DNA from: an uncultured Clostridia bacterium
GTDB taxonomy: Bacteria > Bacillota > Clostridia > Oscillospirales > Ruminococcaceae
Direction of reading: 5' to 3'
Assembly (NCBI GenBank): GCA_947624425.1
Contig: CANQKG010000005.1
Location: 1-22,000 of the forward strand
Length of the DNA: 22,000 nt
Each line of letters opens with the position of its first letter. Position 1 is the first letter of the stretch. Made by a program: the position numbers and the translations under genes. This document shows positions 14,137-22,000 of this stretch, piece after piece. The notes beneath the pieces were generated by a model. It searched no databases. It was given only the letters and a program-made list of their open reading frames with translations, and was not told where the DNA came from.

Positions 14137-14693
14137 TACCGCTGGCGCCGGCGGTGATCGTGGAGGGAAAGTACGATCAGATCCGCCTGTCCGCCCTGTT
14201 TGACACGCTGATTCTGCCGGTCAACGGCTTTCATATCTATCATGACCGCGAAACCTTAGCGCTCATTCGGCGGCTGGCGGTCGAGCGGGGGATTTTGATT
14301 TTGACCGATTCGGACGCGGCGGGCTTCAAGCTCCGCAGCTTTCTCCGCTCGGCCGTGCGGGAGGGAACGGTTTACAACGCCTATATCCCCGACCGGTACG
14401 GGAAGGAACGGCGGAAAGCCGCGCCCTCCGCCGAAGGGAAGCTCGGCGTGGAGGGAATGCCGGACGAAGAGCTGCTCGAAGCGGTGCGGCGTTCGGGCGC
14501 CATGGCGGATACGCCTCCTCCCGAAAAGCCCGTCACCCGCGCCGAGCTGTACTCATTGGGGCTTTCGGGACGTCCCGACAGCGCAAAACGCCGCCGGGCG
14601 CTGCTCCAAAAGCTGGGACTGCCGCAGCGGCTGTCGGCAGCGCAGCTTGCCAAACTGGTGACCTTACAAGAACTGACCGATCTGCTGGACTGA
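14133..14693 (+). CDS. rnmV: Ribonuclease M5-like Toprim protein
   Basis: This 186-residue protein joins a Toprim domain to the DUF4093 tail, as in RNase M5, which matures 5S rRNA in Firmicutes. Toprim residues are Glu in AVIVEGKYD (near residue 10) and the Asp pair in LILTDSDAAG (near 57). RNase M5 signatures follow: YIPDRYGKERRKAAPSAEGKLGVEGM. A C-terminal helical part (PVTRAELYSLGLSGRPDSAKRR) is the DUF4093 section. It overlaps holA by four bases, so the two are translationally coupled. A role in 5S rRNA processing is from the family and not proved here. Confidence 0.9.
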   Translation: MIPLAPAVIVEGKYDQIRLSALFDTLILPVNGFHIYHDRETLALIRRLAVERGILILTDSDAAGFKLRSFLRSAVREGTVYNAYIPDRYGKERRKAAPSAEGKLGVEGMPDEELLEAVRRSGAMADTPPPEKPVTRAELYSLGLSGRPDSAKRRRALLQKLGLPQRLSAAQLAKLVTLQELTDLLD

Positions 14694-14708
14694 AAGGAGG
14701 GAGTACGG

Positions 14709-16046
14709 ATGCAGTTTTCGGAGATGACCTTTCTCTTTCTCTTCCTGCCCTTGTGCGGACTGCTGTTTTACCTCTGCCCGGTGAAGGGACGGCGGGTCTT
14801 TCTGATCGCCGCCAGCCTGATTTTCTACGGCGCGGCACAGCCTCTGCCCTTTTTGGCGCTTTTGGCCGCCCTTTCCTTGGCGGATTATATCCTCGGTCTG
14901 CGGCTGCCGGAAGGAAAACCCGGCCGCACCCTGCTTTTGGTCTGCGGGCTGATCCTCCACATCGGCGGCTTATTCTGCTGCAAGGGAGGGCTGTTCCCGC
15001 TTCCGGTGGGGCTTTCCTTCTTCACCCTGCAATCGGTCTCCTATCTGCTGGACGTCTACACCGGCAGGATGCAGCCGGAACGGGAGCTTACCCACCTGCT
15101 TTCCTACCTGCTGTTCTTCCCCCGTCTGCTGGCGGGACCGGTGGAGCGGTACGCCGACCGGAACGAAACGCTTCATATCACCTTTTCCCGCGAGCTTTTG
15201 TCGGACGGGATCGGGCTGTTTATCCGGGGGCTTGGAAAAAAGGTGCTGCTTGCCGACCGGCTGGCGCCCGCCTTTGCGCTGATCCGGGAAATTCCCGAAG
15301 CGGAGCTTTCGGTCATCACCGGCTGGCTGGGACTGCTGATCTTCTTTTTGTGGATTTATTTTGACTTTTCGGGCTACTGCGATATGGCGGTGGGGCTCGG
15401 CAAGATGTTTGGGGTGGAGCTTCCCCAGAACTTCAACTACCCGCTTTTGTCGCAGAGTGTCGAGGACTTTCTCAAGCGGTTTCATATCACCCTGACAAAC
15501 TGGTTCACCCTCTATGTCTACCTCCCCTTCGGGCGGCGGTGCAAGGCGCGGTGGCAATCAGCCCTTTGCATCGTGGGGACATGGGGACTGATGGGCTGCT
15601 GGTACGGGCTTTCTCCCACCTTGATCCTCTGGGGGCTGGCGCTGGGACTTTTGATCTGCGGGGAGCAGTTTGTCTGGAAGCGGCCGGCCGAGCGCGCGCC
15701 CGTTTTCCTCCGGCAGATCGGCGCCATGCTGCTATTGGGGCTTTCGTGGGTGCTGTTTTTCTCGAAGGATCTGCCGTCGGCGGGAGCCTATTACGGTGCG
15801 CTGTTCGGCAAAAACAGCCTTGCCGACGGCTATACCCTGCCGCTGTTGGGCGCCTACGGCGTTTTGATTGTCATCTGCCTATTGGGCGCCGCCGGACAGG
15901 TGCGCCGCCGGATCACGCCCCTTGTCAACCGGTTCCCGCGCGCCATGCGCTGGTGCGGCAGGGTGTTCCAGGCAGGTCTTCTTTTCCTGTGCATGGCGTT
16001 TATTCTGACCGAAGAACAGCTGCCCTTTTATTTCTTCCGGTTTTAA
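14709..16046 (+). CDS. MBOAT family O-acyltransferase-like membrane protein with altered active site
   Basis: This 445-residue protein resembles AlgI/DltB-type membrane O-acyltransferases, which pass acyl groups to extracellular polymers. It has about ten membrane segments and the family N-terminus MTFLFLFLPLCGLLFYL. In the centre, FHITLTNWFTLYVYLPFGRR replaces the usual WHxSLSxWFRDYVYIPLGG: His259 is kept, but the Arg-Asp pair is Thr267-Leu268. The LWHG motif that supplies the catalytic His in the family reads CWYG, with Tyr299. Catalysis as known for the family is therefore doubtful. AAAGGAGGG precedes the ATG. A DHHW/AlgJ-like partner gene follows after 36 bases. Confidence 0.88.
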   Translation: MQFSEMTFLFLFLPLCGLLFYLCPVKGRRVFLIAASLIFYGAAQPLPFLALLAALSLADYILGLRLPEGKPGRTLLLVCGLILHIGGLFCCKGGLFPLPVGLSFFTLQSVSYLLDVYTGRMQPERELTHLLSYLLFFPRLLAGPVERYADRNETLHITFSRELLSDGIGLFIRGLGKKVLLADRLAPAFALIREIPEAELSVITGWLGLLIFFLWIYFDFSGYCDMAVGLGKMFGVELPQNFNYPLLSQSVEDFLKRFHITLTNWFTLYVYLPFGRRCKARWQSALCIVGTWGLMGCWYGLSPTLILWGLALGLLICGEQFVWKRPAERAPVFLRQIGAMLLLGLSWVLFFSKDLPSAGAYYGALFGKNSLADGYTLPLLGAYGVLIVICLLGAAGQVRRRITPLVNRFPRAMRWCGRVFQAGLLFLCMAFILTEEQLPFYFFRF

Positions 16047-16082
16047 CCGCAAAATCAAAACGGCGAAAGGAGTGTGTAGCCC

Positions 16083-17126
16083 GTGTTGAAACGACGGTTG
16101 GTTGTCCTTGTTTTGCTGCTGCCGCTATTGGTCGGCGTCGGATCGGGTATCGCGTCGGTATCCCTCGGCGCGGCGACCCCGTCCGAGCTTTTGGCAGAGC
16201 CGTCCTCCGCCTTTATCTCACTTGGCGAACTGCCGGTCTGGCAATGGACGGCGACCCGACTGAAGCTTGCGGCGGGACAGCGGCAGATCGGCGACGTCTA
16301 TGTCGGGAAGAACCGGCTTTTGCGGGTGCCGCAACCGGTTGACGGCGGCGCGATCCCCGCTGCCGGGCGGAAGATCACCTCCCTTTCGGCCTCAACCGGA
16401 GCGCCGATCACCGTTGCGGTTCTGCCCGACGCGGCGCTATTGTATGAAAGCGAGCTTCCCGCCTCCGTTTCTCTCCCGCCCGAGCGGCAGCTGCTGGAGC
16501 AGCTGAGCGCCTCCCTTCCCGCCGGTGTGAGCGGCGTGGACCTCTATACCACGCTCGGGGACCTGCGGGAGGAAAATATCTTCTACCGCACCGACGAATG
16601 CTGGACCAGCCTCGGCGCCTATTACGGCTATGCCGCCATCGCAAGGCAGATGGGACTGCCCGCCGCGCAGAAGGAGGACTTCACCATCCGGTATATTGAG
16701 CATGAAGCGCTGGGCGGCCTTTATCAAAACACGCGGTACGGCAAGCGCTTTTCGGAAAGCGTGGATCTCTACCGTCCCTCACAGGGAGCGGCGGACGCCG
16801 AAGTGACGGTGCAAAACGGCGGCAAAACCGCTGCCTACGGCGGGATCTACCGCACCGAGTATCTGAAAACGCCCGATTTTCCGGCGGTGTTCCTCGGCCC
16901 CGAGGCAGAGCGGATCACCGTGCGGGTACCCGCCAATACCACCGGCAGACGGCTGTTATTGATCGGGGATCAAAACGCCCATATCGCCGTGCAGTTTTTG
17001 ATCCGCCATTATGACGAGATCACCGTTTTGCCCACCTCCGCCCTGACCGGCGAGATCGACACGGCGGGCTATCAGCAGATTTTGATTCTCACCGGCTGCA
17101 GTAAGCTTCTTAATATCTTCCAATGA
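16083..17126 (+). CDS. DHHW/AlgJ-like extracytoplasmic protein with altered motif
   Basis: This 347-residue protein has an N-terminal membrane anchor (LVVLVLLLPLLVGVGSGIASV) and an extracytoplasmic domain like DHHW/AlgJ proteins, which act with MBOAT partners in polymer acylation. Supporting segments are VYVGKNRLLRVP, FYRTDECWTSLGAYYGYAAIA and LLLIGDQNAHIAVQFLIRHYDEITVL. The family's DHHW motif reads Asp171-Glu-Cys-Trp174, so both histidines are missing, and the later Ser-Tyr/Ser motif reads GDQN. It starts with GTG after AAAGGAG at long spacing. It is adjacent to the MBOAT gene, so the two likely act together or have both lost enzymatic function. Confidence 0.78.
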   Translation: MLKRRLVVLVLLLPLLVGVGSGIASVSLGAATPSELLAEPSSAFISLGELPVWQWTATRLKLAAGQRQIGDVYVGKNRLLRVPQPVDGGAIPAAGRKITSLSASTGAPITVAVLPDAALLYESELPASVSLPPERQLLEQLSASLPAGVSGVDLYTTLGDLREENIFYRTDECWTSLGAYYGYAAIARQMGLPAAQKEDFTIRYIEHEALGGLYQNTRYGKRFSESVDLYRPSQGAADAEVTVQNGGKTAAYGGIYRTEYLKTPDFPAVFLGPEAERITVRVPANTTGRRLLLIGDQNAHIAVQFLIRHYDEITVLPTSALTGEIDTAGYQQILILTGCSKLLNIFQ

Positions 17127-17136
17127 AAGGAACCGT

Positions 17137-18027
17137 ATGAAACAGATCGGCACGATTTACAAAGAGAAAAAAACCGTTTATTCCTTTGAGGTGTTCCCGC
17201 CCAAGCGGGACAGCTCGGTCGAAACGGTCTACCGCACGCTGGAGGAGTTAAACGGCCTCTGGCCGGACTTTATCAGCGTGACCTACGGCGCAGGCGGCAG
17301 CCATGCGGGGCATACCACCGCGAAGATCGCCGAAACGATACAAAAGAGCTTCGGGATCCCCGCGCTGGCGCACCTCACCTGCCGCAACGCCACCGCCGCC
17401 GAGATCGCCGAAACGGTCGAAGCGTTAAAGGCGGTGGGGGTAAAGAATATTCTGGCGCTGCGGGGGGACCCGCGTCCCGACCTGCCGCCCTCCGCCGATT
17501 TTCTCTATGCCCGCGATCTGATTTTGATGCTGCAAAAAACAGCGCCGGAGCTTTATCTGGCGGCGGCCTGCTATCCCGAGACCCATACCGAAGCGGAAAG
17601 CCCCGAGGCGGACCTCACCCACCTCAGGGAAAAGGTGGACGCGGGCGTCGGGAGCCTCACCAGTCAGCTTTTCTTTGACAATACGCTCTTTTTTGATTTT
17701 CTCTCCCGCGCACGGGCTGCGGGGATCGCCGTCCCCGTTTCGGCGGGGATCATGCCGGTCACCAGCAAAACCCAGATTGAAAAAATGGTGTCGATGTGCG
17801 GCGCTTCGATCCCGCCGCAGCTCGCCCATATCCTCGGCAGATACGAATCCGATCCCGAAGCGCTGCGGGCGGCGGGGATCGACTATGCCGCTGACCAGAT
17901 CATCGACCTGATCGAACGGGGCGTGGACGGAATCCATCTTTACACCATGAACAACGCCGATGTGGCAAGGCAGATCACCCAGCGGATCGCACCGGCGCTC
18001 CGGAAAGCAAACGGAGGTGCGGCATGA
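17137..18027 (+). CDS. metF: Methylenetetrahydrofolate reductase
   Basis: This 296-residue TIM-barrel flavoenzyme reduces 5,10-methylene-THF to 5-methyl-THF, the methyl donor for methionine synthase. Family signatures are YSFEVFPPKRDSS near residue 13, the ISVTYGAGGS segment, AHLTCRN, NILALRGDPRPDLPP, and DAGVGSLTSQLFFDN, followed by SAGIMPVTS. It has GAAAGGAA upstream of the ATG, 11 bases after the preceding stop. The gene overlaps the activation-domain gene by four bases (ATGA at 18024). Together with that gene and metH it makes the folate branch of methionine synthesis. Confidence 0.96.
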   Translation: MKQIGTIYKEKKTVYSFEVFPPKRDSSVETVYRTLEELNGLWPDFISVTYGAGGSHAGHTTAKIAETIQKSFGIPALAHLTCRNATAAEIAETVEALKAVGVKNILALRGDPRPDLPPSADFLYARDLILMLQKTAPELYLAAACYPETHTEAESPEADLTHLREKVDAGVGSLTSQLFFDNTLFFDFLSRARAAGIAVPVSAGIMPVTSKTQIEKMVSMCGASIPPQLAHILGRYESDPEALRAAGIDYAADQIIDLIERGVDGIHLYTMNNADVARQITQRIAPALRKANGGAA

Positions 18028-18659
18028 TCCTGCCCTGCCCGCCGCTTGACCGGTCGGAGGCGCTGCGGTACCTCGGCGTGCGGGGAAAAGCGCCCGACGA
18101 TATCACGGCACTGCTGGAGAGAGCGGAAGCGCTGCTGTGTGAAAAAGTAAAACCCCGGTATGTCTGGCGGGCGGTCGATCCGCCGGATTTTCCCGGTGAG
18201 GACTTAGCCCGCCACCTTGCGGGCTGTCGGACGGCGGTACTCTTTGCCGTCACCCTGGGGCAGGAATCGGAGGAGCTTTTTCGCCGCGCCCAAAGCGGCG
18301 ATATGGCGCTGGCGGTCACGCTGGACGCCGCCGCTTCGGCACTGACCGAGAACTGCTGTGATCTGGCGGAGACAGAGATACAAAAAGCCTTCCCCGACCG
18401 GTATTTCACCTTTCGGTTCAGCCCCGGTTACGGCGATCTGCCGCTTTCGGTACAGCGGGATATGATCCGGCTGCTCAATGCCGAACGGCTGATCGGGCTG
18501 ACGGTCAGCCCCTCCGATATGCTGCTGCCGCAGAAATCGGTGACGGCGATCCTCGGCGTATCGGACGCCGAACTCCCCAAGGCACGGCAGGGCTGTGCGC
18601 TTTGCCGGATGCGGGAGCAATGTCAATACAGGAAAGCAGGTGAGCATTGTGGATTTTAA
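18024..18659 (+). CDS. MetH activation-domain protein (stand-alone)
   Basis: This 211-residue protein corresponds to the C-terminal reactivation domain of cobalamin-dependent methionine synthase, which binds S-adenosylmethionine and reactivates oxidised cobalamin. The decisive stretch is FRFSPGYGDLPLSVQRDM followed by SDMLLPQKSVTAILGVS. It also carries a C-terminal Cys cluster (CALCRMREQCQYRKAGEHC), as in other stand-alone versions. It overlaps metF by four bases and metH by eleven. metH itself lacks this domain, so the two proteins probably work as a complex. Confidence 0.9.
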   Translation: MILPCPPLDRSEALRYLGVRGKAPDDITALLERAEALLCEKVKPRYVWRAVDPPDFPGEDLARHLAGCRTAVLFAVTLGQESEELFRRAQSGDMALAVTLDAAASALTENCCDLAETEIQKAFPDRYFTFRFSPGYGDLPLSVQRDMIRLLNAERLIGLTVSPSDMLLPQKSVTAILGVSDAELPKARQGCALCRMREQCQYRKAGEHCGF

Positions 18660-20991
18660 CCGTTTTTGGATCCTTGACGGCGCGATGGGTACCATGCTGC
18701 AGGCAGACGGGCTTCCTCTTGGCGACCGTCCCGAGCTGCTCAACCTCACCGATCCCGACCGGATCACCGCGATCCACCGCGCCTATATCGAAGCGGGCGC
18801 CGAGATCATCTATACCAACACCTTCGGCGCAAACGGGCATAAGCTGGCGAATACCGGACACACGCCGCAGGAGGTCATTTCGGCAGGGGTTGCCGCCGCG
18901 AAAAAGGCGGCGGGCGATACGGTGCTGACGGCACTCGATATCGGTCCGATCGGGGAACTGTTAGAGCCTGCCGGCACCCTGCTCTTTGAAGAAGCGTACC
19001 GGCTGTTTGCCGAGCAGGTCACGGCGGGGGTCGAAGCCGGCTGCGATCTGATCGTCATCGAAACGATGAGCGATCTCTATGAGGCAAAGGCAGCACTTCT
19101 TGCCGCCAAGGAGCACTGCTCCCTGCCGGTTTTTGTCACCCTTTCGTTTGAGGAAACGGGGCGCACCTTCGCAGGGTGCGGCGTGGATTCGATGGCGGTT
19201 CTGTTAGGCGCACTCGGTGCCGACGCAATCGGGATCAACTGTTCGCTGGGTCCCCGTGAAATTCGCCCGATTCTGGAAAAACTCGCGAAAGAAACCTCGC
19301 TGCCGCTGATCGTCAAGGCAAATGCGGGACTGCCCGATCCCGCCACCGGCGCCTACGGCGTTTCGGCGGAGGAATTTGCAAACGAAATGGCGGCGATCGC
19401 CGACTGCGGCGCGGCGATCCTAGGCGGCTGCTGCGGCACCACGCCGGAATATATCCGAGCGCTCAAAAACCGCCTTCCGGCAGCACCGGTCAAACGAACT
19501 GTCCTATCCCGCCCCGCCGCGCTTTGCACCGCCACCCGCACCGTTAGACTAAACAAAATTCGGGTGATCGGGGAGCGGATCAATCCCACCGGGAAAAAGC
19601 GGATGCAGCAGGCGCTGCGGGAGGGGGATTTTTCCTACCTCCGGCAGCAGGCGGTTTCACAGGCGGAAGCCGGCGCAGATATTCTGGATATCAATGTAGG
19701 GCTGCCCGGCATAGACGAGGTGGAGACGATCCGCCGCGCCGTTCGCGCCGTGCAGAGCGTCACCGACCTGCCGCTTCAGATCGACTCGTCCGAACCGGCG
19801 GCGATCGAGGCGGCGCTGCGGCTGTGCAGCGGAAAGCCGATCGTCAACTCGGTCAACGGCAAACAGGAGAGCCTGCGCACCGTACTGCCGCTGGTGAAAA
19901 AATACGGCGCGGCGGTGGTCGGGCTGACGCTGGACGAAAACGGCATTCCGCCGACGGCGGAGGAACGGCTGGCGATTGCCCGCAAGATCCTCTCGGCGGC
20001 GGAGGAATACGGCATTCCGAAAGAGGATGTGCTGATCGACTGCCTCACGCTGGCGGTATCGGTACAGCAGAAAGAAGCGGGCGAAACGCTCCGTGCCGTC
20101 AGAATGGTGCGGGAGGAGCTGGGACTCCAAACGGTTTTGGGGGTGTCCAACATCTCCTTTGGGCTGCCCGAGCGGGTCGAGATCAACCGCAGCTTTCTGA
20201 CCCTCGCCCTGCAGGCGGGGCTGACGCTGCCGATCCTCAATCCCAATATCCCCGCCATGATGGATACCGTCGCGGCGTTTCGGGTGCTGTCGGGTGAGGA
20301 CGCGGGAGCCGAAGCTTATCTCGCCCTCATGGCATCCCGCACCGAAGCCGAAAAAACGGAGACCGAAGCCCTCACCCTTCCCCATGCGGTGGAAAAGGGG
20401 CTTGATACCCATGCCGCCGACCTCTGCCGTGCGGCGCTCCAAAACGGGGACGACCCGTTTCATCTCATCAACGGGGTGCTGATCCCGGCGCTGGATCGGG
20501 TGGGCGACCGGTTCGGCGAGGGAAAACTGTTTCTCCCTCAACTGCTCCGCTCCGCCGCCGCGGCGACCGCGGCGTTCGGAGTACTGCAGGAGCATTTTGC
20601 GAAAACCGGCGGCGGCGCGCCTACCAAGGGTCCCATCGTGATCGCCACGGTGGAGGGGGATATCCACGACATCGGGAAAAACATCGTGCGGGTGATCCTA
20701 GAAAACTACGGCTACCGGATGATCGACCTCGGCAGAGACGTGCCGGTGCAGACGGTGGTGGACGCGGTGCGGGAGCACAAAGCGCCGCTTGTGGGGCTGA
20801 GCGCTTTGATGACCACCACCCTCAAAAGCATGGAGAAAACCATCCGCGCCCTGCATGAAGCAGAGCTTCCCTGCAAAATTTTTGTGGGCGGCGCGGTACT
20901 CACCCCTGAATACGCCGAGGAGATCGGCGCGGACTATTATGCCAAAGACGCAAAAGCGTCGGTAGATATTGCCAAACGGCTGTTAGGTTAA
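18649..20991 (+). CDS. metH: Cobalamin-dependent methionine synthase, catalytic part
   Basis: This 780-residue enzyme transfers the methyl group from 5-methyl-THF via cobalamin to homocysteine. The homocysteine domain (about 1-300) starts ILDGAMGTMLQ and has zinc ligands Cys198 (GINCSLGP) and Cys261-Cys262 (GGCCGTTP). The pterin-binding domain (about 305-560) has VIGERINPTGKKRMQQAL and DILDINVGLPG. The cobalamin module (about 570-780) has GDIHDIGKNIV with axial His673. The C-terminal activation domain is missing and is supplied by the gene upstream. I chose the GTG at 18649 because AGGTGA lies five bases before it; an earlier GTG at 18640 has a poorly spaced site. Confidence 0.96.
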   Translation: MDFNRFWILDGAMGTMLQADGLPLGDRPELLNLTDPDRITAIHRAYIEAGAEIIYTNTFGANGHKLANTGHTPQEVISAGVAAAKKAAGDTVLTALDIGPIGELLEPAGTLLFEEAYRLFAEQVTAGVEAGCDLIVIETMSDLYEAKAALLAAKEHCSLPVFVTLSFEETGRTFAGCGVDSMAVLLGALGADAIGINCSLGPREIRPILEKLAKETSLPLIVKANAGLPDPATGAYGVSAEEFANEMAAIADCGAAILGGCCGTTPEYIRALKNRLPAAPVKRTVLSRPAALCTATRTVRLNKIRVIGERINPTGKKRMQQALREGDFSYLRQQAVSQAEAGADILDINVGLPGIDEVETIRRAVRAVQSVTDLPLQIDSSEPAAIEAALRLCSGKPIVNSVNGKQESLRTVLPLVKKYGAAVVGLTLDENGIPPTAEERLAIARKILSAAEEYGIPKEDVLIDCLTLAVSVQQKEAGETLRAVRMVREELGLQTVLGVSNISFGLPERVEINRSFLTLALQAGLTLPILNPNIPAMMDTVAAFRVLSGEDAGAEAYLALMASRTEAEKTETEALTLPHAVEKGLDTHAADLCRAALQNGDDPFHLINGVLIPALDRVGDRFGEGKLFLPQLLRSAAAATAAFGVLQEHFAKTGGGAPTKGPIVIATVEGDIHDIGKNIVRVILENYGYRMIDLGRDVPVQTVVDAVREHKAPLVGLSALMTTTLKSMEKTIRALHEAELPCKIFVGGAVLTPEYAEEIGADYYAKDAKASVDIAKRLLG

Positions 20992-21003
20992 GGAGGAATA
21001 CTC

Positions 21004-21342
21004 ATGGAAATCGGTAATCTGCGGGTCATCATTCATGCCGTGATCGCGGCGGTCGGGACGATATGGTTTTTGCTTTCCTATCTGAAAACAAGGCTGCCCT
21101 ATCAGCTTCTGTTCGTGATCTGGTTCCCGATCACGCTGCTTGTCTATCTCAGCAGCAACATCGTATATATCACGGTGCTGGGGATCATTCAGCTTCTGCT
21201 GTTTATCGGGGTGATCTATTTCCTGTTCCGGCGGCAGAAAACCACCATGCAGGAGATGCAGGAGCAACTGGAAGAGCTGGGCAGCGAACCGGCCGAAACG
21301 CCGGAGGAAGCGCCCGACCATGACGACGAAATCGAGCTATGA
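21004..21342 (+). CDS. Small membrane protein, function unknown
   Basis: I do not recognise this 112-residue protein. It has three hydrophobic segments (about 8-24, 32-48 and 55-76) and a charged C-terminal tail of about 35 residues. The tail begins FRRQKTTMQEMQEQLEEL, a short coiled-coil-like stretch, and ends in an acidic run. AAGGAGGAA precedes the ATG. It lies 12 bases after metH, and its stop overlaps the next start (ATGA), so it is probably in the same transcript. The acidic tail would lie in the cytoplasm if the number of helices is right. Confidence 0.8.
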   Translation: MEIGNLRVIIHAVIAAVGTIWFLLSYLKTRLPYQLLFVIWFPITLLVYLSSNIVYITVLGIIQLLLFIGVIYFLFRRQKTTMQEMQEQLEELGSEPAETPEEAPDHDDEIEL

Positions 21343-22000
21343 AGCTTGTTTTGCTGGACGGATACGCCTGCAATCCGGGGGATTTAAGCTACGCGCCTCT
21401 CTCCCGCTTCGGGGAAGTCACACTCTATGACCGCACGCCGCCCGAGCTTGCGGCAAAGCGGATCGGCGACGCCGAGCTTGTTTTGACCAACAAGGTGCCG
21501 ATCACAAAAAAAGTTATGGAAAGCTGCCCGCATATCCGGTATATCGGGCTGCTCTCGACCGGCTATAACATCATTGATTTGGCGGAGGCGTCGCGCCGTG
21601 GGATCACCGTCACCCATGTGCCGGCATACTCGACCGACGGGGTGGCGCAGGCGGTATTTGCGCTGCTGCTCTCTTTCACCAATCGGGTGGCGGAGCATCA
21701 TGCGGCGGTAGAGGCGGGCGAGTGGTCTGCCTCCCCCGATTTCTGCTTTTACCGCGGCGGACTCACCGAGCTTGCGGGAAAGACAATGGGGATCATCGGG
21801 TACGGCAGTATCGGCAGGCGGGTGGCTGAGATCGCCCGCGCGTTCGGTATGTCGGTCGCGGCGCATACCCGCACCCTGCCCGATCCCGCTCCGCAGGGGG
21901 TTCGCTTTCTGACCCTTTCCGAGCTGCTGGCGCAAAGCGATGTGGTGTCGATCCACTGTCCGCTCTTCCCCGAAACCGAGCATCTGATAAACGAAAACCG
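21339..22000 (+). CDS. D-2-hydroxyacid dehydrogenase, N-terminal part (cut by window end)
   Basis: The 220 visible residues match NAD-dependent D-2-hydroxyacid dehydrogenases, which interconvert 2-keto and D-2-hydroxy acids. The catalytic-domain start MKLVLLDGYACNPGDL leads to YIGLLSTGYNIIDL and the VAQAVFALLL helix. The Rossmann signature is GKTMGIIGYGSIGRRVAEIA (GxGxxG near residue 150). DVVSIHCPLFPETEHLI follows. The catalytic Arg, Glu and His lie beyond the window. The PGDLSYAPLSRFG opening resembles the glycerate/hydroxypyruvate reductase subgroup, but the substrate is not certain. It is coupled to the membrane-protein gene by a 4-base overlap. Confidence 0.93.
   Translation, partial: MKLVLLDGYACNPGDLSYAPLSRFGEVTLYDRTPPELAAKRIGDAELVLTNKVPITKKVMESCPHIRYIGLLSTGYNIIDLAEASRRGITVTHVPAYSTDGVAQAVFALLLSFTNRVAEHHAAVEAGEWSASPDFCFYRGGLTELAGKTMGIIGYGSIGRRVAEIARAFGMSVAAHTRTLPDPAPQGVRFLTLSELLAQSDVVSIHCPLFPETEHLINEN

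Noticed and set aside
16035..16048. Small CGGTT/AACCG hairpin at the end of the MBOAT gene as a terminator
   Set aside because: The stem is only five pairs, there is no T-run, and it lies within the stop region just before a closely linked gene.

Overview
The window looks like chromosomal DNA of a GC-rich (roughly 60%) anaerobic Firmicute, most probably a clostridium of the Oscillospiraceae/Ruminococcaceae type. The basis is an IreB (UPF0297) homologue, an RNase M5 with the Firmicute DUF4093 tail, a MetH whose activation domain is a separate gene, strong AGGAGG-type ribosome sites, and GC-rich interspersed hairpin repeats. This placement is an inference from family content, not from a marker gene. 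No rRNA, tRNA or CRISPR array was seen.

Layout. Positions 1-9967 are coded on the minus strand. They hold the 5' part of ilvD (1-762), a repeat-rich intergenic stretch, an ireB-nitroreductase pair (2110-1323), and a compact cassette of ten tail-to-head overlapping phage morphogenesis genes (9967-2191). A second repeat-rich stretch (9968-10699) separates this block from a plus-strand block that runs to the end of the window.

The phage cassette reads terminase small subunit, terminase large subunit, portal, prohead protease, major capsid protein, two to three connector-like proteins, two small beta-rich proteins, and a tail-hub-like protein. It then stops at a strong hairpin. All ten frames are open. 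There is no integrase, repressor, replication, lysis, tape-measure or long-tail gene. It is therefore either a strongly reduced prophage or a domesticated DNA-packaging particle, and it is the best candidate here for an undescribed system.

The plus-strand block starts with an isolated atpC that has its own promoter and is translationally coupled to comEC. It continues with holA, rnmV, a membrane O-acyltransferase (MBOAT) and its DHHW/AlgJ-like partner, metF, a MetH activation-domain protein, metH, a small membrane protein, and a D-2-hydroxyacid dehydrogenase cut by the window end. metF, the activation protein and metH form a folate/B12 methionine-synthesis unit with overlapping genes. The MBOAT and its partner both lack residues expected at their active sites.

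Two near-identical repeats of about 170 bp lie in opposite orientation on either side of the nitroreductase-ireB-phage block. Two shorter relatives lie beside them. All share a terminal hairpin whose two arms change together between copies.
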